64,000 bases of DNA, taken from the NCBI GenBank assembly GCA_964633285.1, contig CAZWGA010000006.1:86336-150335 (forward strand), written 5' to 3'. Position numbers and translations under genes: made by a program. Position 1 is the first letter of the stretch, and the number at the start of each line of letters is the position of its first letter. Under the pieces are notes generated by a model. The model was not told the origin of the DNA, did not search any database, and saw only the letters and a program-made list of their open reading frames with translations. The stretch is from 20CM-2-55-15 sp964633285. GTDB lineage: Bacteria > Acidobacteriota > Terriglobia > 20CM-2-55-15. Positions 42,895 through 50,691 of the stretch are shown piece after piece.

Positions 42895-43634
42895 GTGTGA
42901 TGAAGATGAGATTTACTTTCCCCAAGGCATTTCTTCTTGATCTCGATGACACGATTCTGAACGACAGCGGCAGCGTGCAGGCTTGCTGGCAGGAAGCATG
43001 CCGCTGTGCCCGGGATTGCCGGCTCGATCCCGACGTTCTGATGCGCACGATCAACGCAACGTCGAAATGGTTCTGGTCCGATCCGGAACGGCATCGAATT
43101 GGCCGTCTCAATTTGCGTGTCGCGCGCATCGAGGTCGCACGGCTCGCGCTGGCGGAACTGGGTCTGGAAGACAGCGGGCTCGCGGAAAAAATCGGCGGGA
43201 TTTATCACGATCGGCGCGAAGAGAGTCTTGAGTTGTTGCCCGGCGCGATCGATACGCTCGTCTGGCTTCGAGCGCAGGGCTGCCGCCTGGCGCTGTTGAC
43301 CAATGGCAGCGGCGACGCGCAGCGCCGAAAGATATCGCACTTCGGTCTCACCGGCTATTTCGATGCGATGTTCATTGAAGGTGATCTTGGATTTGGTAAA
43401 CCCGACGAACGTGTTTATCGCCTCGCGCTGCAGACCCTGGCGATCCGTGCAGGCGATGCATGGATGGCGGGCGACAACCTCGAATGGGATGTTGCCCAAC
43501 CGCAGAAGCTGGGAGTGTTCGGAGTATGGATTCATAACTCCGAAGGGCCGGCTCCAGAATCCGAATCCATTCAGCCCAACCTGATCATTCGTGCTCTTTC
43601 CGACTTACTGGAAGTGTTCGCTCCCGAGCGATAA
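42876..43634 (+). CDS. HAD family hydrolase
   Basis: Haloacid dehalogenase-like phosphatase of about 252 residues (244 if started at the ATG at 42900). Motif I is FLLDLDDTIL with the nucleophile Asp, motif II LLTNGSGDAQRRK, motif III GFGKPDERVYRLAL and motif IV WMAGDNLEWDV. The helical cap between motif I and II is of the C1 type. The substrate is unknown; it may act on the product of the preceding Nudix protein, since the genes overlap or nearly touch. Confidence 0.9.
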   Translation: MVEAHLSVMKMRFTFPKAFLLDLDDTILNDSGSVQACWQEACRCARDCRLDPDVLMRTINATSKWFWSDPERHRIGRLNLRVARIEVARLALAELGLEDSGLAEKIGGIYHDRREESLELLPGAIDTLVWLRAQGCRLALLTNGSGDAQRRKISHFGLTGYFDAMFIEGDLGFGKPDERVYRLALQTLAIRAGDAWMAGDNLEWDVAQPQKLGVFGVWIHNSEGPAPESESIQPNLIIRALSDLLEVFAPER

Positions 43635-43692
43635 GAGGCTATGAGCATCAACTCCTACCCGCTCCTCGGCCTTGCCCCGCAAGGAACACCCA

Positions 43693-43708
43693 GTAATATG
43701 GTAATATG
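43693..43708 (+). promoter_or_regulatory. Tandem GTAATATG repeat before vapBC
   Basis: GTAATATG occurs twice without a gap (43693-43700, 43701-43708), five bases before the antitoxin ATG at 43714. The TAATAT cores could serve as a -10 box, and the repeat as an operator for the antitoxin, giving the autoregulation usual for such modules. There is no separate Shine-Dalgarno site, so a leaderless or nearly leaderless mRNA is possible. Confidence 0.4.
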
Positions 43709-43713
43709 GGTCG

Positions 43714-43953
43714 ATGAAAACGACGTTGGACCTCCCGGATGAACTGTTGATCGAAGCCAAGAAAGCTGCAGCGGAACAACGGCGAACCTTGCGTGAACTT
43801 GTCGAACAAGGTTTGCGCATGGTTCTAAAAAAGCCCGAAGTCCGGCCTCGTGCAAGAAAAGTCCGCCTGGTTACCGTAAAAGGCGGATTGCCGCATGACC
43901 TGGATTTGTCCAGCCGCGAGAAAATGTACAAGTGGTTTGATAAGAACGAGTGA
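43714..43953 (+). CDS. VapB-type antitoxin (ribbon-helix-helix)
   Basis: Antitoxin of 79 residues. The N-terminus MKTTLDLPDELLIEAKKAA with the following RTLRELVEQGLRMVL forms a ribbon-helix-helix DNA-binding unit. The C-terminal half (GGLPHDLDLSSREKMYKWFD) would wrap the toxin. It overlaps the PIN toxin start by 4 bases (GTGA), the standard coupling for antitoxin-first modules. Confidence 0.88.
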   Translation: MKTTLDLPDELLIEAKKAAAEQRRTLRELVEQGLRMVLKKPEVRPRARKVRLVTVKGGLPHDLDLSSREKMYKWFDKNE

Positions 43954-44381
43954 TCGCGCTGGATACGAATCTCCTCATTTACGCTCATCGAGAAGGTTCA
44001 GCGGAACATATCCCTGCGTATAAGGCGATCGAAGCGGCCCTTGATCATCCGCGCGGCTGGGGAATTTGTGTTCCGACGATTGCCGAGTTCTGGAGAACGG
44101 TCACACATCCAGGAATCCCTGGAGGTCCTTCATCTTCGGCGGCCGTGACGCACTTCTTTCATCATCTCGTCACCGAAGGCCACGGCAATATTTGGATGCC
44201 CGGTCCCGGTTTTGGAGAAAGACTCATGCGATGGGCCGGGGCGCTCAAAATTCGCGGGATCCGTATTTTCGACCTTCAAATCGCTGTCATTGCATACGAG
44301 CATGGCGCACGTGAAATCTGGACGCACGATCGCAATTTTGCGTCAGTTCCGGGGGTCAAAGTCCACGATCCGCTCGACTGA
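43950..44381 (+). CDS. VapC-type PIN-domain ribonuclease toxin
   Basis: PIN-domain endoribonuclease of 143 residues. Acidic metal-binding residues are Asp5 (MIALDTNLLIYAHR), Glu46 (TIAEFW), Asp108 (IFDLQIA) and Asp127 (THDRNF), so the active site looks complete. The insertion HPGIPGGPSSSAAV is seen in the TatD-like VapC subgroup. The start is GTG inside the antitoxin stop. Targets of VapC toxins are usually tRNA or rRNA loops; the one here is unknown. Confidence 0.9.
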   Translation: MIALDTNLLIYAHREGSAEHIPAYKAIEAALDHPRGWGICVPTIAEFWRTVTHPGIPGGPSSSAAVTHFFHHLVTEGHGNIWMPGPGFGERLMRWAGALKIRGIRIFDLQIAVIAYEHGAREIWTHDRNFASVPGVKVHDPLD

Positions 44382-44446
44382 CTAGGTCATCGGTTGTGCG
44401 GGCATAACGGTTCTGTTAGCGTTGTAGTTTTGTTTGGGGAGTTGGG

Positions 44447-44962
44447 ATGCTGCATGAGTACAAGGGCAAGTGGCCGAAGCTCGGCGAGCGGGTTTATATC
44501 GCCGAGGGGGCGCAAATCATCGGGGATGTCGAAATCGGAGATCACTCCAGCATCTGGTACAACTGCGTTGTGCGTGGCGATGTGCACTATGTGCGCATCG
44601 GCACGCACACCAACATCCAGGATGGATCGGTCGGGCATGTGATGCGAGGTACCTGCCCGCTGATTCTCAAAGACTACGTAACGGTCGGACATGGTGTGAT
44701 GCTGCACGGCTGTACGATTGATTCGCATTGCCTGATCGGAATGCGCGCGACATTACTCAACGATGTTGTGGTCGGCGAGTATTCGATCATCGCCGCCGGA
44801 GCGGTCGTGACAGAGCGAACCGTCATTCCGCCGCGAAGTCTGGTCATGGGTCTGCCGGCGAAAGTGAAGCGCACGCTCACCGATGAAGAAGTTGCGGGCA
44901 TCGATGAATACGCAAAGCGATATTACGAATACAAGGAAACGTATCTGGGGATGAAGAAGTGA
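44447..44962 (+). CDS. Gamma-class carbonic anhydrase-like hexapeptide-repeat protein
   Basis: Left-handed beta-helix protein of 171 residues built from hexapeptide repeats (IIGDVEIGDHSSIWYNCVVRGD, IGTHTNIQDGSVGHV, YVTVGHGVMLHGCTIDSHCLIGM, VVVGEYSIIAAGAVV). The metal-site histidines are those of GSVGHV and VGHGVMLHG. Family members are gamma-carbonic anhydrases (Cam/CaiE/PaaY type); true activity varies. First gene of a tight run with hisS, aspS and mutL; the stop overlaps the hisS GTG. Confidence 0.88.
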   Translation: MLHEYKGKWPKLGERVYIAEGAQIIGDVEIGDHSSIWYNCVVRGDVHYVRIGTHTNIQDGSVGHVMRGTCPLILKDYVTVGHGVMLHGCTIDSHCLIGMRATLLNDVVVGEYSIIAAGAVVTERTVIPPRSLVMGLPAKVKRTLTDEEVAGIDEYAKRYYEYKETYLGMKK

Positions 44963-46209
44963 TTCACGCCATTCGCGGTACATACGACCTTCTGCCTGCC
45001 GACATCGGAATCTGGCACGCACTCGAGGCTCGTCTCCGCGACGTATTCCATGCGTATGGCTTCGGTGAAATCCGCACGCCGATTTTTGAATCGACCGAAC
45101 TCTTTGTGCGTGGCGTGGGAGAAGAGACGGACATCGTTTCAAAAGAGATGTACACGTTCAACGATCGCGATGAAACCAAATCGCTGACGCTTCGTCCCGA
45201 AGGCACAGCGGCTGTGATCCGCGCCTATATCGAACATCAACTCCAGACTGAAGCGCGCATGCTGAAGCTCTACTACATCGCTCCGATGTTCCGGCGGGAG
45301 CGTCCGCAGAAGGGACGATACCGGCAGCACGTGCAGGCCGGAGCGGAAGTGCTTTCCGCTAGCGACAATCCGGCAATCGAAGCCGAAGTCCTCGAAATGC
45401 TGACGGGATTCTTCAAGAGCATCGGCATCCCCGACCTCGATGTGAATATCAACTCGGTCGGCGATCGTGAATGCCGTCCGGCCTTTATTCAACTTTTGAA
45501 GGAAGAGATTCGATCTCGCGCGAATCGTCTGTGCGAAGATTGCCGCCGGCGCGGGGAAACAAATCCATTACGGATTTTCGATTGTAAAGTGCCGTCCTGC
45601 CAGCCGGTCATTGCCGAATTGCCTTCAATTACGCAGCGGTTGTGTGAAGGGTGCAGCCGCCATTTTGAAAAACTAAAATCGCATTTGACTGCGCGAGGCA
45701 TCACATTTCGCGTTAATGAACGCCTGGTTCGCGGTCTCGACTACTACACACGAACGACATTTGAAATCACCTCGGGCCGTCTCGGATCGCAGAACACGGT
45801 CGCGGGCGGCGGCCGGTACGATGGTTTAGCCGAACAACTGGACGGGCCGCCTACGAAAGGATTTGGTTTTGGAATGGGTATCGAGCGTTTGATCCTCTCG
45901 ATTCCCGATGCGGCCCGGCTCGCTAATGACTACTCGCCCGAATTCTTCGTCGCTCCGCTGGGTGACGAAGCGTTCGATCGTGCAACGCTGCTCGCGCAGA
46001 AACTCCGGGCGGCAGGCCGCCGCGTTTACCTGGATTTCGATGCGCGAAGTCTCAAGAGCCAGATGCGCCTGGCCGACAAGCTGAAGGCGAAGTCGGTCAT
46101 CATCATCGGAGAAGAAGAACTGAAATCGGGAACACTGGTGGTTCGGGACATGGCGACGAAAGAACAGCTCAATATCAAAGAGGAAGAATTATTTGCTGAC
46201 GTATCATGA
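44959..46209 (+). CDS. hisS: Histidine-tRNA ligase
   Basis: Class II aminoacyl-tRNA synthetase of 416 residues. Motif 1 region IFESTELFVRGVGEETDIV, motif 2 LRPEGTAAVIRAYIE with APMFRRERPQKGRYRQ, the histidine loops LVRGLDYYTRTTFEI and AGGGRYDGLAEQL, motif 3 GFGMGIERL, and the anticodon-binding domain from about 320 are all present. The GTG start overlaps the carbonic anhydrase stop and the end overlaps aspS by 4 bases, so the run is translationally coupled. Confidence 0.97.
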   Translation: MIHAIRGTYDLLPADIGIWHALEARLRDVFHAYGFGEIRTPIFESTELFVRGVGEETDIVSKEMYTFNDRDETKSLTLRPEGTAAVIRAYIEHQLQTEARMLKLYYIAPMFRRERPQKGRYRQHVQAGAEVLSASDNPAIEAEVLEMLTGFFKSIGIPDLDVNINSVGDRECRPAFIQLLKEEIRSRANRLCEDCRRRGETNPLRIFDCKVPSCQPVIAELPSITQRLCEGCSRHFEKLKSHLTARGITFRVNERLVRGLDYYTRTTFEITSGRLGSQNTVAGGGRYDGLAEQLDGPPTKGFGFGMGIERLILSIPDAARLANDYSPEFFVAPLGDEAFDRATLLAQKLRAAGRRVYLDFDARSLKSQMRLADKLKAKSVIIIGEEELKSGTLVVRDMATKEQLNIKEEELFADVS

Positions 46210-48017
46210 CTGAAATGCACCGATATCGAACTCATACCTGTGGAGAACTGAGAACGGGCCACCTGGAAAAGCCGGTCCGGCTTTCCGGCTGGCTTCGCAA
46301 CCGGCGGGATCACGGCGGCGTTTTGTTCATTGATCTCGCCGATCACTATGGAGTCAGCCAATTGGTCGTATCGCCCGGTTCCCCGGCCCACGACCTTCTG
46401 GAAGCGTTGCCCAAGGAAACCGTGATCCGGGTTGACGGTGTTGTGATCGCCCGCGAGACCGGACAAGTCAATCCCAATATGGCGACAGGCGAGGTCGAAG
46501 TGAAAGTTTCGGCGGCGGAAGTTCTCGGCCCGACGGAACCGCTTCCGTTTGCTGTTTTTCCCGAAGTCGCGGCGCCCGAAGACCTCCGTCTGGCCTATCG
46601 GTTCCTCGACCTGCGCCGTTCCAAGATGCATGCGAACATCCTCATGCGATCGCAGGTCATTGCGAGCATCCGGCGGCGCATGAACGCTCTCGGATTCCTG
46701 GAATATCAAACGCCGACGCTGACGGCGTCGAGTCCTGAAGGTGCGCGAGATTATCTTGTGCCTTCCCGGCGGCATCCTGGAAAGTTTTACGCGCTGCCCC
46801 AGGCTCCGCAGATGTTCAAACAGTTGATCATGATTTCCGGATTCGACCGTTATTTCCAGATCGCTCCCTGTTACCGTGATGAGGATGCGCGCGCGGATCG
46901 TTCACCTGGAGAGTTCTACCAGCTTGATCTGGAGATGAGCTTCGTAGAACAGGACGATGTGTTCCATGTTGTCGAAGCATTGATGCACGGCCTGTTTCAG
47001 GAATTCGCCCCCGGGAAGGAAATGACGTCCATTCCGTTTCCGAGACTCACGTATCACGACGCGATGCTGCACTACGGCTCAGATAAACCCGACCTTCGAA
47101 ATCCCATTCGAATCGTGGATCTCACGCCGCTGTTTCCGGCGGGTGGAGCCTTCCGCGCATTCGCGGGAAAGCAGGTGCGTGGGATCCGCATTGACAAAGG
47201 CGCCGAGAAGTCCCGGTCGTTCTTCGACCGTCTTGAGGAGGATGCAAAGGCGGCAGGCGCAAAAGGTCTTGCATGGGTGCTTGTGGAAGCGGATTCCCAG
47301 GCGGCCGCAATCGTTCCTACGCTGAAGGGGCCTATCGCGAAATTCATCGGCCCTTCGGATACCGCTGCGATTGTTCAGGCGGCGAAGGCTGAACCGGGCG
47401 ACGCCATCGTCTTCATGGCGGACGAATCCAGCGAACGTTCGAGCAAATTGATGGGCATCATTCGCGACAAGCTTGGAAGTCTGCTGGAGCTCATCGAGAA
47501 AGACGTCTTCCGTTTTTGCTGGATCGTCGATTTCCCGATGTATGAACTCAATCCGGACACGGGAAAAGTGGAATTCAGCCACAATCCGTTTTCGATGCCG
47601 CAGGGAGGACTGGCGGCGCTCAATGAACAGGACCCGCTGACGATCAAGGCCTTTCAGTACGACATCGTATGCAACGGTTACGAACTGTCCTCGGGCGCCG
47701 TCCGCAACCATAGCCCCGAGACCATGTATCGCGCATTCGAGATTGCGGGTTATCCGCGCGCGGAAGTGGATCAACGCTTCCGGGCTCTGATCAGCGCGCT
47801 TAAATTCGGCGCGCCGCCCCACGGGGGGATTGCTCCCGGTATCGACCGCATCGTCATGCTTCTGACCGAAGAGCGAAATATTCGCGAAGTCATCATGTTT
47901 CCGATGAATCAGAACGCGGAAGATCTGTTGATGAATGCTCCAAACACCGTTCGTCCCGAACAACTCAAAGAACTCCACATCCGCGTCGATCTGCCGCCCG
48001 AACGCAAGCCGCAATGA
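46206..48017 (+). CDS. aspS: Aspartate-tRNA ligase, probably the non-discriminating Asp/Asn type
   Basis: Bacterial-type AspRS of 603 residues with an N-terminal OB-fold, catalytic core (QAPQMFKQLIMISGFDRYFQIAPCYRDED; GEFYQLDLEM) and a GAD insertion in 290-420, ending in motif 3 GGIAPGIDRIVMLL. In the anticodon-binding loop, NRRDHGGVLFID has His36 where E. coli AspRS has Leu; in Pseudomonas a His at this place marks enzymes that also charge tRNA-Asn. That would require GatCAB to make Asn-tRNA. The second determinant was not assigned. It overlaps mutL by 4 bases. Confidence 0.95.
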   Translation: MTEMHRYRTHTCGELRTGHLEKPVRLSGWLRNRRDHGGVLFIDLADHYGVSQLVVSPGSPAHDLLEALPKETVIRVDGVVIARETGQVNPNMATGEVEVKVSAAEVLGPTEPLPFAVFPEVAAPEDLRLAYRFLDLRRSKMHANILMRSQVIASIRRRMNALGFLEYQTPTLTASSPEGARDYLVPSRRHPGKFYALPQAPQMFKQLIMISGFDRYFQIAPCYRDEDARADRSPGEFYQLDLEMSFVEQDDVFHVVEALMHGLFQEFAPGKEMTSIPFPRLTYHDAMLHYGSDKPDLRNPIRIVDLTPLFPAGGAFRAFAGKQVRGIRIDKGAEKSRSFFDRLEEDAKAAGAKGLAWVLVEADSQAAAIVPTLKGPIAKFIGPSDTAAIVQAAKAEPGDAIVFMADESSERSSKLMGIIRDKLGSLLELIEKDVFRFCWIVDFPMYELNPDTGKVEFSHNPFSMPQGGLAALNEQDPLTIKAFQYDIVCNGYELSSGAVRNHSPETMYRAFEIAGYPRAEVDQRFRALISALKFGAPPHGGIAPGIDRIVMLLTEERNIREVIMFPMNQNAEDLLMNAPNTVRPEQLKELHIRVDLPPERKPQ

Positions 48018-49834
48018 AGATTCGAGTTCTTCCCGACGACATCGCCAACCGGATCGCAGCGGGCGAAGTTGTCGAACGGCCCGCTTCGGTCGTCAAGGAA
48101 CTGATGGAGAATTCGCTGGACGCCGGAGCGCGCCGAATTGCAATCGACATCGAGGAAGGCGGCCGAAAACGGATTCGGGTGACAGACGACGGTGAAGGCA
48201 TGCCGCCCGAAGATGCCGAAGCATGTTTCGGACGTCACGCGACCAGCAAGCTCTACGAACCTGACGATCTTTTTTCAATCAAGACTCTGGGATTTCGCGG
48301 TGAGGCGCTTCCTTCGATCGCGTCGGTGTCTCATTTGCGGCTCGAGACTCAAAGCGAAGGATCAATCGGCACCGCCATCGAAATTGCCGGAGGAAAACTT
48401 CTTTCAAAGACGGAACAGGCTTTTCCCCGCGGCACGCAGATTACGGTGGAGGATTTGTTCTTTAATGTTCCGGCCCGAAGGAAATTTTTGCGGTCGGAAT
48501 CCTACGAACTGAGCCAGATCACGACGTATTGCACTCATTACGCGCTGGCGTTCCCTGAAATTCACTTCATGCTCAAGAGCGCGAGTTTCGAAATCCTGGC
48601 GGCGCCCGCAACGAATGGTTTTCGCGACCGCATTTTCCAGATCTTCGGCAAGGATCTTCTCGATCAACTTGTCGAACATCGGAAAGACTTCGGCCGGTCC
48701 GGTTTGAAGGTTCACCTGTTTGCGTCGCGGCCGCACGTGGAAAAGTACAACCGGAACTCGATGTTTTTCTTTATCAATGGCCGGCTGGTTCGGGACAAAA
48801 TTATTCTTCACGCGATCAGCGATGCGTATCGAAATATCCTGCCTTCGGGCATGTTTCCGGTCGTGATTCTTTTCGTCTCGATTCCGTTTGAGGATGTCGA
48901 TGTGAATGTTCATCCCGCGAAGACGGAGGTCCGGTTTAAACATCAGTCCTTCGTTCACGACGCGATTCGCGATTCCATTCTGTCCGGCCTGACTCAGGAC
49001 AAGACCATCGTTGCAATGGGAAACGGTTCAAGCCCGATGTCGCCATTTACGGCGCCGGAACCGCAGCCTCGCATTCCGGACTCGTGGGCATCGGGCGAAC
49101 CGATCGCGCGCGAACCCTTCACGCTGCAACCCGGGATGACCGGAATGACGGAGCAAGCGATCCCGTTAGGTTTAAATTTCCGGAGTACGCAACAGGCGGG
49201 CGATGGCTGCGAGGAATCAACGGAGATGCCGCCCTATCCGGAGTTCGATCAGGTCCGGCGTGAAGTGCGTCCTTTGGGGCAGCTTCGAGACAGTTTTATT
49301 GTGGCGACGGACTCGTCGGGCCTGATTGTCATCGATCAGCACGTCGCCCACGAGCGTGTACTTTTTGAAGCGTACCTGCGACAAAAGCTTGCAGGAAAGC
49401 TCGATATCCAGCGATTATTAATGCCCATCGTCGTTCAATTACCTCCGCGGCAGCTTGTGATTCTCGATAGCATCATTCCCGAGCTGGCGCGGAATGGTTT
49501 TGAAGTGGAGCCGTTCGGACCGAAGACTATTGCGATTAAAACTGCTCCCGCGATTTTGAAGGCTGCGGCTGTGGAGAAACTTCTTGTTGAATTGCTTGAT
49601 GGCCTGGAACGTGAGACACAAGTGATCAACATTGAGGCACTAAAGAAAAAGATTGCAGCGACGGTCTCGTGTCATGCTGCAATCAAGATCAATATGCCGC
49701 TGGAGGAAACAAAGATGCGCTGGCTGGTGGGTGAGCTGATGAAAACGGACGTTCCTACCGTTTGTCCTCATGGGCGTCCCATCATCCTGCGCTACGATCT
49801 CAGAGAAATTCAGAAAGCTTTTAGAAGAGCATAG
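48014..49834 (+). CDS. mutL: DNA mismatch repair protein MutL
   Basis: Mismatch-repair ATPase of 606 residues. The GHKL ATPase N-terminus is intact (IANRIAAGEVVERPASVVKELMENSLDAGA with DDGEGM; FGRHATSKL; LGFRGEALPSIASV). The C-terminal dimerisation domain carries the endonuclease metal motif in the form DQHVAHERVLFE (about 441-452), one residue off the canonical DQHA, plus SCHAAIK and CPHGRP. This fits a MutH-independent, nicking MutL. A linker of about 80 residues separates the domains. Last of the gamma-CA/hisS/aspS/mutL run. Confidence 0.96.
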   Translation: MKIRVLPDDIANRIAAGEVVERPASVVKELMENSLDAGARRIAIDIEEGGRKRIRVTDDGEGMPPEDAEACFGRHATSKLYEPDDLFSIKTLGFRGEALPSIASVSHLRLETQSEGSIGTAIEIAGGKLLSKTEQAFPRGTQITVEDLFFNVPARRKFLRSESYELSQITTYCTHYALAFPEIHFMLKSASFEILAAPATNGFRDRIFQIFGKDLLDQLVEHRKDFGRSGLKVHLFASRPHVEKYNRNSMFFFINGRLVRDKIILHAISDAYRNILPSGMFPVVILFVSIPFEDVDVNVHPAKTEVRFKHQSFVHDAIRDSILSGLTQDKTIVAMGNGSSPMSPFTAPEPQPRIPDSWASGEPIAREPFTLQPGMTGMTEQAIPLGLNFRSTQQAGDGCEESTEMPPYPEFDQVRREVRPLGQLRDSFIVATDSSGLIVIDQHVAHERVLFEAYLRQKLAGKLDIQRLLMPIVVQLPPRQLVILDSIIPELARNGFEVEPFGPKTIAIKTAPAILKAAAVEKLLVELLDGLERETQVINIEALKKKIAATVSCHAAIKINMPLEETKMRWLVGELMKTDVPTVCPHGRPIILRYDLREIQKAFRRA

Positions 49835-49835
49835 C

Positions 49836-49864
49836 TTGACAGAACACTGCGGTCACTCTACCTT
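49836..49864 (+). promoter_or_regulatory. Weak promoter candidate upstream of HU
   Basis: A perfect -35 box TTGACA (49836-49841) is followed after 17 bases by TACCTT, a poor -10 box. A second TTGACA at 49918-49923 has no usable -10 box. The pair suggests that the HU gene has its own promoter, separate from mutL, but this is tentative. Confidence 0.3.
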
Positions 49865-49952
49865 TCTAAAGCTGGTCCGCGTTTCGGTGTCCTTCATCGA
49901 AATATTTTGCAGAGAAGTTGACAAGTCTGTGTACACCTAAAGGAGGAATTTG

Positions 49953-50246
49953 ATGGCAAAGATGACCCAGAGCCAGATCGTGGCGGAAATGTCGACAAGG
50001 TCGGGCATCAGTAAAAAACAGGTCAAGGATTTTATGACCTCGTTTACCGACCTTGCTTACCGCGAAGCCAAGAAAGGGGAGTTCGCATTTCCGGGAGTTG
50101 GAAAACTGGTAAAGCAAAAGAGGAAGGCTCGCATCGGCCGCAATCCCGCGACCGGCGAAGAAATCAAGATCCCTGCCAAGACCGTTTTGAAATTCAGAGT
50201 TGCGAAGGCTGCGAAAGATGCAGTTCTCGGACCTGCAAAGAAGTAA
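49953..50246 (+). CDS. HU family DNA-binding protein, divergent type
   Basis: Small nucleoid protein of 97 residues. The fold is recognisable (TQSQIVAEMSTRSGISKKQVKDFMTSFTDLA; GEFAFPGVGKLVKQKRKARIGRNPATGEEIKIPAKTVLKF as spaced positions), ending AKDAVLGPAKK. It differs from the HU/IHF protein at 4.5 kb in the FAFPGVGKL block. The ATG at 49953 follows AGGAGG by six bases; the TTG just before it is rejected. A long hairpin element follows 27 bp after the stop. Confidence 0.92.
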   Translation: MAKMTQSQIVAEMSTRSGISKKQVKDFMTSFTDLAYREAKKGEFAFPGVGKLVKQKRKARIGRNPATGEEIKIPAKTVLKFRVAKAAKDAVLGPAKK

Positions 50247-50273
50247 AAACTTAGCCGCAAAGAAGGCATACAA

Positions 50274-50341
50274 AAAGAATTCGAGGGACGCACCCCTTAA
50301 TTCGAACTTCAGAATTAAAGGGCGCGTCCCTCGAATTCTTT
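50274..50341. repeat. GAATTC-ended hairpin element (30-bp arms)
   Basis: Arms 50274-50303 and 50312-50341 are inverted repeats matching at 28 of 30 positions around an 8-base loop. The outer word is GAATTCGAGGGACGC(A/G)CCC; the inner part TTAATTC/GAATTAA is specific to this copy. It follows the HU gene. The rest of the 50342-50447 gap shows no gene. Confidence 0.87.
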
Positions 50342-50447
50342 GGAATTCTTTGTGGCTATTTTCTTTTCCCGCCGGAAGGAGAAGCGAAACCCTGGAGGAA
50401 TCGCATGCACACTTTTAGTGAGTGGGTCTACCACTTTGGATAGACGG

Positions 50448-50660
50448 CTAGGCGGGCCGATGAACCCTCTTACTGGACTCCCAATTTGAAAAATCGCGGC
50501 CCAGAATGAAGAATTTCCGTCCAATCTGAACGATCGGAATGTGGTCTTCCTCAATGATTCTGCGGAAGTGGCGAATAGAGAACCCGGCCATCTCGGCGGC
50601 AGTCGGAATATCCAGAAACATCTTGGTCCGGGGCTGAGCTGAAACGGTTTCTGACAACAT
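50448..50660 (-). CDS. Small helix-turn-helix (excisionase/MerR-like) DNA-binding protein
   Basis: Protein of 70 residues with a winged-helix HTH_17 (excisionase-like) domain: LDIPTAAEMAGFSIRHFRRIIEEDHIPIVQIGRKFFILGRDFSNWE. Typical of Xis-type or plasmid accessory regulators. It is divergent from the MptE-like gene, with only 31 bp between starts, so it may regulate it. No integrase or attachment site is visible. It could be a remnant of a mobile element. Confidence 0.78.
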   Translation of the reverse strand: MLSETVSAQPRTKMFLDIPTAAEMAGFSIRHFRRIIEEDHIPIVQIGRKFFILGRDFSNWESSKRVHRPA

Positions 50661-50691
50661 CTATGGATCTCCTTCCTTTCGAGGTGTTGTC

